A stretch of DNA of 64,000 nt from Pichia kudriavzevii (Eukaryota; Ascomycota; Pichiomycetes; Pichiales; Pichiaceae), in contig NC_042506.1 of the NCBI RefSeq assembly GCF_003054445.1, positions 875,501-939,500 of the forward strand, read 5' to 3'. How positions within the stretch are numbered: position 1 is the stretch's first letter; each line of letters begins with the position of its first letter. The notes under the pieces were generated by a model, which did not search any database, was not told where the DNA came from, and saw nothing but the letters and a program-made list of their open reading frames with translations. Made by a program: the position numbers and the translations under genes. Of this stretch, positions 55,796 to 64,000 are shown piece by piece.

Positions 55796-57388
55796 ATGTC
55801 TAAAAACAGCAGAAGGGGGAGAAACTATCAAAAATATAATGATGGATATCCAGTTAATCAGCAAAACCGTGGAAGGAATTATCAAAAAAACACATATGCT
55901 AATGAATATCATGAGGAGTATGCCGAGTTACAAGATGAGAGGTATGGAAATGCGCCACCGAATAGAAATATAGGAAAGCAAAGGTTCAACAATCGTAATG
56001 CTGGTGGGAGATTACCAACTGGTCCTAGAGGATTCCAAGCCGAACCAAACGAAACATACCAAAACGATGAACCTAATTACAAAAGAAGAACAGAGCATGA
56101 TCAATACTATTCAAAGAGTAACTACAAGCAAAGGAGGTATCCTAATGAATACTACGAGCATGGGTATCATCATGATAATGGCTATAACACCGGCGTTCCA
56201 ATAGATCGAGATGCCGACGATGATGATGATGTTTTTCACCAACTTACAAATTCGAGTAGGAAACCTGCACCTTCGTCTCTGTCGATATCATCTTCAACTA
56301 AGGGGCAAGAGAAGCCCGATCTTTTCAAATATATGGTCAAATGTAATATCACGGGGAGTGTACATGAAAGAATCCAACAAGTCGGTGAAGGTACTTATGG
56401 AAAGGTCTATAAGGGTAAAAACCTTATCACTGGTGAGTTGGTGGCATTAAAAAAGCTCAGACTTGAAGCAGAAAGAGAAGGTTTCCCAATAACATCGCAC
56501 AGGGAAATTGGTTTACTGCAATCTTTTGACCATGAAAATATTGTTGGTTTGTCAGAGATTATGGTAGAGAAAAACCAAGTTTTTATGATATTTCCATACA
56601 TGTCCCACGACCTGAGTGGTATCTTACAGCAATCGAATATCCAAATATCACTGGGAGAAAAGAAAAATATGTTCCAGCAGCTATTAAAGGGAATTGAGTA
56701 CCTGCATTCTAAAAGAGTCATTCACCGAGACATAAAGGGCTCAAATATCTTGATAAGTAACGACGGTGTATTAAGAATAACGGATTTTGGTTTGGCAAGA
56801 ATGATGAAGAACATAGATGAAAATTTAGTTTCCCCAAACTACACAAATAGAGTCATTACTTTATGGTATAGGCCGCCTGAAATTTTGCTTGGTTCTACTG
56901 ACTATGGAAGAGAAGTTGATATCTGGGGAATTGGGTGTATTTTAGTAGAATTGTTCACCAGAAGAGCAATTTTTCAAGGCAATAACGAAATTGACCAGCT
57001 ACTTAAAGTTTATGATACTATGGGAACGATAAAGACAAATGAATGGCCAGATGCATTCAAGTTACCTTGGTTTGAGATCATGCGTCCTAACTACAAATCC
57101 GATTCCAAATTTAAAGAGAGGTTTGGGTCACTGTTGTCACCTCAGTGCTATGATCTTGCCTTACAGCTACTGCGAATGAATCCAAAAAAGAGAATGACTG
57201 CTTCTGGGGCACTACGCCATCCATATTTCAAGGAGGATCCGCCAGTTTGCCCATTGAACTTTTTGAAAACTGTAAAGGGGGAATGGCATGAATTTGAAGC
57301 CAAACAAAAGAGAAGATACTTGCAAAAACAAGCCAAACAGCAACAACAACAGCAGCAGCAGCAGCAGCAGTTGGTGCAAAAATCGTGA
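55796..57388 (+). CDS. CTK1: CTK1, catalytic subunit of RNA polymerase II CTD kinase I
   Basis: This 530-residue cyclin-dependent kinase (S. cerevisiae 528) has a disordered Arg/Asn/Tyr-rich N-terminus (1-185) and a kinase domain from about 190 to 480. The domain shows the Gly loop GEGTYGKVYKG (~196), the VALKKLRLE lysine, the C-helix motif PITSHREI, catalytic HRDIKGSN (~310), DFGLA and the T-loop YTNRVITLWYRPPE (~349). Together with Ctk2 and Ctk3 it phosphorylates Ser2 of the Pol II CTD during elongation. The tail is poly-Gln (CAA/CAG) at about 513-524. A CTG codon encodes the conserved second Leu of GLLQSFDH. Key catalytic residues are intact. Confidence 0.95.
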   Translation: MSKNSRRGRNYQKYNDGYPVNQQNRGRNYQKNTYANEYHEEYAELQDERYGNAPPNRNIGKQRFNNRNAGGRLPTGPRGFQAEPNETYQNDEPNYKRRTEHDQYYSKSNYKQRRYPNEYYEHGYHHDNGYNTGVPIDRDADDDDDVFHQLTNSSRKPAPSSLSISSSTKGQEKPDLFKYMVKCNITGSVHERIQQVGEGTYGKVYKGKNLITGELVALKKLRLEAEREGFPITSHREIGLLQSFDHENIVGLSEIMVEKNQVFMIFPYMSHDLSGILQQSNIQISLGEKKNMFQQLLKGIEYLHSKRVIHRDIKGSNILISNDGVLRITDFGLARMMKNIDENLVSPNYTNRVITLWYRPPEILLGSTDYGREVDIWGIGCILVELFTRRAIFQGNNEIDQLLKVYDTMGTIKTNEWPDAFKLPWFEIMRPNYKSDSKFKERFGSLLSPQCYDLALQLLRMNPKKRMTASGALRHPYFKEDPPVCPLNFLKTVKGEWHEFEAKQKRRYLQKQAKQQQQQQQQQQQLVQKS

Positions 57389-57540
57389 TGTATTCTATAA
57401 AAAAAAAAAACATTTCAATTTAATAAAGAAGACAACAATTTATTCAGTAGTTTTTGTCACTCCTTGGCTGAATATTTTCATAACTTACAAACTTCCTAAG
57501 CCTGCGACGCAGAATCATCATTCTTTTCGACCATATATCT

Positions 57541-59415
57541 AACTTTGCCATGTCTACAATATATAACTTAATGACATCTTTGCTTGTAAGTATTGTAATA
57601 TCGTCCCTTTGGCTGGACCAAGTCCTTGCCGGTCCTCTTCGGGAGCTAGTTGCGAAAGGTCAAAAAAGGTTAAATGAGGATGACACTTTCTCCTCTTCCA
57701 GTAAAGCAAGAGGCTCCTATGCAGTTATGTACGGAATGAATGTTGAATAAGGAGGTACCAGACAGCTTTTCGGGATCTTTTGAAGGAGTTTAAAATACGT
57801 TCGCTTTATACCCAAATGAGATAGTCTACGACACCCGTAATTGCATTGCTGGGCCATTGGATAGCTATAATACACATGAGAAAACAATAAAGAAAACAGT
57901 TGCAACAGAAGCTAACCAAAGTAAGAGTAAATACATGGGAATAGACGCACATTCGGAATTTAAACTTATATTATTCCCAATGCTGGGATTTGCAAACGAA
58001 GTCTATAGAATTTGTGTCCCCCACCATTTTGATGAGTGGACTAAACATACCATACATGCACCTAAAAGTGATGGGCATCCCCTTTGTTATACAGTCAGCT
58101 TAAAATGACATGACTAGTTTTTATTTAGAAGACAATGAAAAAGTCTTTAAGTTGTATATTTCAAGAGAATAATAATCATTATGATAGAGGCTGGCCAAAT
58201 AACACCACTAAGGTTTTAGGGGAAGATTTTGTTCTAGCTTCCACTGAAGTTCCTGAAAATACATAGTCGGTATTAATGCAAATATTACCAAGGTTACTTG
58301 CCAAGTTCTCCAATGAGCCGATTATAGATCTTGATGAGGAAACCAGTAAAACGTATTGCACGACTGAAAAAGAACTTCCAACAAGTAAGCAGATAGAAAA
58401 GGCTATACAAACTGGTTTGATACATGAACCAGATATAATCACCCAACCATTAATTGGTGTAACTTCTACCGTAAACCCCATTCCTAATAAAGCCACGTTC
58501 CACTTGCTGAAAAGACATAAAGCCTCTACACTTTGGAATTCCTCAAATATTACGAATTATCAACAATTACGGAATAAAAAGGAAAATCGCCATAGAGCCA
58601 AATCTGGTGTAGACGTGGTAGCAATAATTGCAGTTAATACCGATGCTCGAAGGGATGCCACAACGGTGAATACAGCGATTCGTACGAAGTATTCGAGCAG
58701 CGTACCATTAGTTGCTCGAGTTTGCAATGCTATGACCAGATTGGGGCTATCCTGTCGTAGTGGACATCTACAACTCTAACAACTTGTCCTGCGTTCAAAA
58801 CACTTGAACGTAATCCTACAAACATTAATATTAATGTCAAAGAAAATAAGGGGTACAATAAGATACCAAATACAAAATCTTATAATAGGGACGGCACTGT
58901 TGCACTCACAGTAGCAGAGACCACAGCTCCAAACCCCAAAACAAAAGAGTTACTACGACAACACACAAAAGTTTGACTAAGACCAAACAGTTCTTTTCAA
59001 CGGCCACAGGAATAGAAACCATCAAGAAGTTCAGAACGATTACACAAGTACATACTAAAGTATCCAAAAAGCACGAAGAGTATGAACACGATGCTGAAAT
59101 TTAGATGAAAGGAGTACTTTAGACTATTCCCACGATGAGCATGACGAGGATGAAGGTAAATATGGATATGAATATGAATATGAACACAATGAACACAATT
59201 TTGGTGTATATGATAAATTAGATCTTGAATGTATCGAAAGTTCTGACTCAAAAAACAGCAGCAATCGATATTATAGAAGCAGAAGAACGGATACTGAAGA
59301 TTTTCAAGTACAAACACCTTAATGGTGAGCCTATCAAAATTCCGAACTACACTCGATACTTGATTAATTCTGCTCATCTTAGGGAAGAAGGTTTCAGTTG
59401 GTACCTCAATTAAAC
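57541..59415 (+). pseudogene. Decayed gene for a secreted protein, family unknown
   Basis: The + strand between CTK1 and SSZ1 holds a series of coding-looking stretches in different frames over about 1.9 kb. The first begins with a signal-peptide-like hydrophobic start and has a Lys-Arg site of the kind cleaved by Kex2 shortly after. Later parts are hydrophilic and Thr/Asn/Glu-rich. It is clearly broken, probably in at least four places, and cannot make one protein. A secreted precursor, possibly of toxin or cell-surface type, is a guess from the N-terminus; no family is recognised. Relatively little drift in the individual stretches suggests fairly recent decay. Confidence 0.4.
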
Positions 59416-60016
59416 GTTTATTCTCGAGAGTTTAGCGTTGCGCTCAAAATAACATGACTTCACTTTTGGATTTGTGCTTAGCATAAGCTTTACACTGAGT
59501 TTCCTATAGCTTTCTGGTTAGTGTAAATCGAGAAATACCAGTTCTATACAACAATCATAACTGAATGGTTTCACCAATCCAGGAAGAAGTGGGTGGTGAT
59601 ACTTAACAGACTGCCAACAATGTAAATTTTTGTATTACACTTCTTCCTAAAAAATGATTTTAAGGTATCTCACAATTGTAAATCATTTGACCTGAAGCAA
59701 CATAGGATAAACTAATCAAATGTCCTTCTTACCCATGCATTAATAGGGCATACCAAACTTTAATTTAATATTGTTATTGTCGGACAAACGACCAAACCGA
59801 TCTTCAGACTTTCAAATAGATAAGTTCTCTCTATATATTAGGTATTCCCCTCTGAGCAAAACTCTATTTTTTGAGGCCGGTGCGCACTAAGAGATTCTCA
59901 TTTTCAACTTCATTTTCAAAATGAAGGTTCATGTAAAATTTTTCTTGCTGGTAAAAATCATTCAAGAAATTCAGAAGAACAGCAACACGATAGCAAAAAG
60001 ATAAACACTGATTAAA
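59416..60016. promoter_or_regulatory. SSZ1 upstream region
   Basis: About 600 A/T-rich bp. An AAAATTTTTC (RRPE-like) element lies near 59935, about 80 bp upstream of the SSZ1 ATG, in keeping with ribosome-biogenesis-type control of this gene. No gene is seen. Confidence 0.35.
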
Positions 60017-61609
60017 ATGGCTACTATTGGTATTGCATTTGGTAATTCTACTACCTCTTTTGCTACCATCAAAGATGGTAAGGTTGATGTCATTGCCAAC
60101 CCGGATGGTGAAAGATTCATTTCTTCCGCTTTATCTTACGTTGATGGAGATGAATATCACGGTCAGCAAGCACTCTCGCAAATTGTTAGAAATCCTCGTA
60201 ACACCATCGTCAATTTTAGAGATTTCATTGGTGTTCCATTCACTGATATCGATGCTAGATACTCCAAATTAGCTGCTCATCCAGTTGAGTTAAATGGTAA
60301 GGTTGCTTATGAAATCAACGGTAACAAGCTTTCAATCGATGAAGTTGTCAAGAGACACCTGAAGCAAATCAAAAACGCTGCAGAAGACTATTTAGGTCAA
60401 TCCATTGAGTCGACCGTCATTACTGTTCCTACTAATTTTTCGGATGTTCAAAAACAAGATATAGTCAGAATTGCAGGCGAGGCAGGTTTAAAGGTTTCCC
60501 AGTTAATTAACGAACCAACCGCAGCTTTACTAGCACATTTATCTAACAAGGATTTGTTGAAAGAGGATAAGATTTACGTTGTGGCAGATTTTGGTGGTAT
60601 CAGATCTGATGCTGCTGTAATTGCAGTTAGAGGTGGTATTATGACACTCTTAGCTACCGAACACTCAACTACATTAGGTGGTGCAGAATTAGATGACGCA
60701 TTAATTGACTTCTTTGCTGCAGACTTCCAAAAGAAATTCAAAGCTGATGCAAAGAAGACCGAAAAATCCCTTGCAAAGCTTGTTGCTGCTTCTATCATTA
60801 CTAAAAAGACTTTATCTAACGTTCAAACTGCCAGTGTCTCCGTTGATTCTTTAGCAGAAGGTTTTGACTATATGTCTTCTATCAACAGATTAAGATTTGA
60901 ATTAGTTGGTAGAAAAGTTTTCTCCGAAATGATCGAATTCATTGAATCTCTGATCAAAAAGGCAGGTTTAGAAAATCTAGACATTGATGCTGTTTTATTA
61001 GTTGGTGGTACTTCTAACATTCCAAAAGTTGCAAGCACCCTGTCTTTAATCTTCCCAGAATCAACTGAAATCCATGCCCCAGCTATTGACTCTAAGCTAC
61101 CAAATCCTAATGAATTGAACTGTAGAGGTGCAGCTATTCAAGCTTCTCTTATTGCAGGTTTTGATGATGAAGAAATTCAAGAATCTTTACAGCCAGTTGT
61201 CGTGAACACCGAACATATTTCTGCACCGATAGGTATTAAAGATACTGATGGTCACTTCTTGACCATTCTACCAAGAGAAACTGCATACCCAATCAAGAAA
61301 ACCATCTCTTTTACAAGTAACTCAAATAATGTTGAAATCGAGTTTTACGAAGGTAAACGTAATGTCAAAGAAACCGTTGTAGAACCAGAACAATTTTCTG
61401 ATGACGAAGAAGATAGTGAGGAAGAAGAGCCAGAAATTGTTAGAGAAGTTGAGTACGTTCCAGGTACCTTGCTGGCGAAGATGGTTTTGAACGGTGTTGG
61501 TGCAGGTAAGCCTGTTGATGTTATCGTTCAAATTGACAGAGAAGGTAAGATGCACTTGACTGGTAGATCTGGTGATGTTATTGTTAAGGGTGAGGTCTCC
61601 CAAGCATAA
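60017..61609 (+). CDS. SSZ1: SSZ1, ribosome-associated complex Hsp70
   Basis: This 530-residue atypical Hsp70 (S. cerevisiae 538) pairs with the J-protein Zuo1 to form the ribosome-associated complex, which stimulates Ssb on nascent chains. Seen are the divergent first phosphate loop GIAFGNSTTSFA, TVPTNFSDVQKQDIVRIAG, INEPTAALLAHL, the second phosphate loop written VADFGGIRSDAAVIA (~190), and VLLVGGTSNIPKV. The C-terminal substrate-binding domain is short, with an acidic insert (DDEEDSEEEEPE), and lacks the Hsp70 lid, as normal for Ssz1. Loss of canonical phosphate-loop residues agrees with its known lack of ATP hydrolysis. SSZ1 (YHR064C) is close to VMA22 and GIC1 in S. cerevisiae; here it is 28 kb away. 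Confidence 0.96.
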   Translation: MATIGIAFGNSTTSFATIKDGKVDVIANPDGERFISSALSYVDGDEYHGQQALSQIVRNPRNTIVNFRDFIGVPFTDIDARYSKLAAHPVELNGKVAYEINGNKLSIDEVVKRHLKQIKNAAEDYLGQSIESTVITVPTNFSDVQKQDIVRIAGEAGLKVSQLINEPTAALLAHLSNKDLLKEDKIYVVADFGGIRSDAAVIAVRGGIMTLLATEHSTTLGGAELDDALIDFFAADFQKKFKADAKKTEKSLAKLVAASIITKKTLSNVQTASVSVDSLAEGFDYMSSINRLRFELVGRKVFSEMIEFIESLIKKAGLENLDIDAVLLVGGTSNIPKVASTLSLIFPESTEIHAPAIDSKLPNPNELNCRGAAIQASLIAGFDDEEIQESLQPVVVNTEHISAPIGIKDTDGHFLTILPRETAYPIKKTISFTSNSNNVEIEFYEGKRNVKETVVEPEQFSDDEEDSEEEEPEIVREVEYVPGTLLAKMVLNGVGAGKPVDVIVQIDREGKMHLTGRSGDVIVKGEVSQA

Positions 61610-62108
61610 ATTACTTAGATATTCTATATATATTGTGAAAGTCAACACATCCAAATTAATACAAGCCGTAGCTTAACTTTATTCAAACACTGTAAAATTC
61701 ACAATTTTTCATACATTCCGATATAATTGGTGCGACATGTTTTATGTTGTGATCCACAAAGGTAGGAACATGTTGTACAACTATAATCTACTCAATTTTA
61801 CTTAAGGAGATCACAGTAAAAACTATTGTAACTAAAATGTTTCTTTCACATGTATATAAGTCAACCGATTTGAATAATATTTTTATTAGACAAATGTTTA
61901 CTTTTTTATGCCACAATAACTTTTTAATTTTTATAGCATCGTTTCTTAAAAACAGACTGACCATAGGCTCTTTAATTTTTTGCCGTGTCACGTGACTTTG
62001 GAAGGAAAGAATTAAGAATCAATATCATGTTATGGAATGAATATGCAAGTTACTAAAAGATAACTAGAGAATAAAAAAGCAATATAACATAGAGACGTAA
62101 CTTGAAAT
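61610..62108. promoter_or_regulatory. Intergenic SSZ1-DIA2 with Cbf1-type palindrome
   Basis: A 499-bp A/T-rich spacer whose only striking element is the perfect 10-bp palindrome GTCACGTGAC at 61987-61996, 113 bp before the DIA2 ATG. It matches the Cbf1 consensus. A minus-strand frame at 61788-61991 has no family resemblance. Confidence 0.55.
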
Positions 62109-63971
62109 ATGCCACCCAATGAAAATATCTTCAAAGAAGGAGTTAATTTATTTAAACAGCAGCGTTATGAAGAATCTATCACGATTTTCAAGAACTTGGT
62201 GAAAGAATACCAACTTGAAGATCAGCCAGGAGATACACAAAGGAAAAATTTTGTGAATCTCTTAGATTGCTTGAGTGCCTCATACTCCAAAGTACAGAAG
62301 CTTGATAGATCAATAAAATGTGCGGAGAAAATGATTGATGTGGATCCTTTTGGATGCAAGGGATATCTACGGTTAGCTAAAGTTTATAGGTTACAAGATA
62401 GAGAGAACAATGCTTATGAAATATTAAAGCACGGATATCTTAAAATAAAAGAGGAGAAAATGAAACCACAATATACATTATTTAATGAAACATTGTATAA
62501 GCAACTGAAGGAGGAATTAAAACTTGCTAAGAAAAGAAAAGGTTTTAGGGAAAGATCTTATGATCCATTGAAGGATTTTCCAGATGAAATCATAGGTATT
62601 ATATTTTCTGAATTTAGTCCATATTTTAATTTGCAGTGCTTAATAGTTTCAAAGCTTTGGTATAAGCGACTAGTTTGTGTTCCTTATATTTTTAATAACT
62701 GTCACTTGAAAAAGAATATCAGGAAACAAGAGTTTGATAGATTTTTAGGGTTCGTTAGTTTGGTATCACCAGGTAGTCATAATTTTGTTAAATCGATTAA
62801 TATTCAGCCTCATAAAACAGTTGAACAAACTATAATAAACGATATATTTAAACGTGAGATCAAGGTTGAAAATCTTTCTATCGAATTAGAATCTTTAAAC
62901 TTATTTTCTTTAACGAGGAGTATGAAAAATAGTAAACTGGAACTGTCATCTATAAAGTCATTAAGTATAGATCTTCCTATAATAACAAATGAGAATACCA
63001 GCATTGAGGCTGTTTTATCCAAATGTCCTAATGTTTCTAAGTTCGTTATTAAAATTCCCAAATATGATTCTCGATCACACGATACACTAAATACACCTAT
63101 TACTTTCCCTTCACTAACATCTCTAACAATTGTGGTAGAAAGGTCCATGCAGAAACATCAGTTAAATAACGTCATTATAAATAATTTTCTTTTAAGGAAT
63201 GATTTCCCATCTTTGGAACATCTTTCTTTTTCGAAAGTTAATCTGTGCTTTGAGGTTTTTCAAAAAATAATAACGACCAAGTTAAAGACAATTGAGCTTG
63301 AACTTGTCCCAAATATATGTATCATAAGGCTAACCAATCTGTTAATTTCTCAAGTGGGGAACAAAGTTGAGGGAAGATTAGAGGAACTTCGAATAGTTGA
63401 AAATGATGTTACCATGGAAGTACCATCACCAAATTGGGAACTAGAGCTTACCAAGTTCCAAGTGTATAAAAATTTGAAGACCTTAGTGCTACGACATAGT
63501 CACGTTACACCAAAATTACTTCTAGCTATTTTGATATCTACTTCATGTGAACTTGAAGAACTTCATCTGATTCTCAATTCTAATATTGTATTCGGTAGTA
63601 ATAGACCATCTACATCGAATAGGCCGCTCTATGGCTCTGTTGATATCATTGAGTTAATTGAAAAGATCCCAAGGATAAAACAGCTATCTCTTGTTGGATG
63701 TTTTGGAATGGACAACACGGCGATCATTAGGATGGCCAAACACATAGCGATAGGAAATTTATTTGGCCATTTGAGTTACTTAAACTTATCCCTAAACAAG
63801 ATTGACGGAAGGGGAATTTTACAGCTACTGGGTAAGACACCAAAGTTGAAACTGGAGACCTTGGTTATTAATTTCACTAAAGTTGACGCTAATACTGTCA
63901 GATATTTGAGAGAACTTCGAGTATGTAAAAAAATTGAATATAAGATGGATGATCGGGTGTCTCTTCTCTAA
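62109..63971 (+). CDS. DIA2: DIA2/Pof3-like TPR-F-box-LRR protein
   Basis: This 620-residue protein has N-terminal TPR repeats (about 5-115, KEGVNLFKQQRYEESITIF), an F-box at about 150-195 (DPLKDFPDEIIGIIFSEFSP) and C-terminal leucine-rich repeats (about 230-610). This three-part order is that of S. cerevisiae Dia2 (732 residues) and S. pombe Pof3. Dia2 is the substrate receptor of an SCF ubiquitin ligase that travels with the replisome and promotes CMG helicase unloading through Mcm7 ubiquitination. The protein is shorter than Dia2, mainly in the linker between TPR and F-box. The stop at 63969-63971 is inside the window, so the gene is complete. Confidence 0.88.
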   Translation: MPPNENIFKEGVNLFKQQRYEESITIFKNLVKEYQLEDQPGDTQRKNFVNLLDCLSASYSKVQKLDRSIKCAEKMIDVDPFGCKGYLRLAKVYRLQDRENNAYEILKHGYLKIKEEKMKPQYTLFNETLYKQLKEELKLAKKRKGFRERSYDPLKDFPDEIIGIIFSEFSPYFNLQCLIVSKLWYKRLVCVPYIFNNCHLKKNIRKQEFDRFLGFVSLVSPGSHNFVKSINIQPHKTVEQTIINDIFKREIKVENLSIELESLNLFSLTRSMKNSKLELSSIKSLSIDLPIITNENTSIEAVLSKCPNVSKFVIKIPKYDSRSHDTLNTPITFPSLTSLTIVVERSMQKHQLNNVIINNFLLRNDFPSLEHLSFSKVNLCFEVFQKIITTKLKTIELELVPNICIIRLTNLLISQVGNKVEGRLEELRIVENDVTMEVPSPNWELELTKFQVYKNLKTLVLRHSHVTPKLLLAILISTSCELEELHLILNSNIVFGSNRPSTSNRPLYGSVDIIELIEKIPRIKQLSLVGCFGMDNTAIIRMAKHIAIGNLFGHLSYLNLSLNKIDGRGILQLLGKTPKLKLETLVINFTKVDANTVRYLRELRVCKKIEYKMDDRVSLL

Positions 63972-64000
63972 GTAGTGGTAGTGTATTAAAGATTCTAATC

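Noticed and set aside
1-64000. LTR elements, DNA transposons, CRISPR arrays, centromere or rDNA
   Set aside because: No reverse transcriptase, transposase, long terminal repeats, spacer arrays or rRNA-like sequence were seen; repeats present are short tandem arrays.

Overview
The window is nuclear DNA of a budding yeast (Saccharomycotina). It is gene-dense with short intergenic spaces, and every confidently named gene has a Saccharomyces cerevisiae counterpart. One gene carries a 74-bp intron with yeast signals (GTAAGT, TACTAAC, CAG). CTG codons sit at conserved leucines in VIP1, CTK1 and SSZ1, so the code looks standard and the CTG-Ser and CTG-Ala clades are unlikely. Gene order merges pairs of blocks that are separate in S. 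cerevisiae. This points to a lineage that did not pass through the whole-genome duplication, perhaps Pichiaceae or Phaffomycetaceae; the species is not identified.

Layout. 0.2-25 kb: AHK1-like (-), SFP1 (+), YET3 (+), DUS3 (-), DUS4 (+), RPL31 (-), an unknown gene (-), a Gag1-clamp/DUF4050 gene (+), BLS1-like (-), VAM6/VPS39 (+), UTP21 (-), VIP1 (+). This interleaves S. cerevisiae YLR401C-YLR410W with YDL072C-YDL077C. 25-36 kb: PRS1 (-), ERC1-type MATE transporter (+), VMA22-like (-), GIC1/2-like CRIB protein (-), PIB1 (-), MCH1-like transporter (-). 36-42 kb: RAD7 (+), PRP39 (-), RAD23 (+), UTR4 (-), with the two nucleotide-excision-repair genes linked. 42-51 kb: a protein with four CxxC...CxxC modules (+), AIM14/YNO1-type reductase (+), a spliced DUF1748 gene (+), BAS1 (-). 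51-64 kb: an Ada/AraC-type regulator of bacterial ancestry (-), a 2.9-kb gene-poor stretch, CTK1 (+), a 2.6-kb stretch holding a decayed secreted-protein gene, SSZ1 (+) and DIA2 (+).

Functional themes. SFP1, RPL31, UTP21, DUS3/DUS4 and SSZ1 serve ribosome production, tRNA modification and translation. VAM6, BLS1, PIB1 and VMA22 serve the endosome/vacuole. RAD7 and RAD23 serve excision repair, and the Ada-like regulator may sense alkylation. Regulatory sites that can be read include a perfect PACE element before RAD23, MCB/SCB-like sites before GIC and RAD7, an RRPE-like element before UTP21, and Cbf1-type CACGTG palindromes.

I found no tRNA, rRNA, CRISPR array, LTR or transposon. Several starts were moved to the first ATG because the open frame begins at a TTG or GTG (SFP1, DUS4, Gag1-like, PRP39, UTR4, BAS1), or to an internal ATG that fits the family better (YET3, DUS3, the Ada-like gene).
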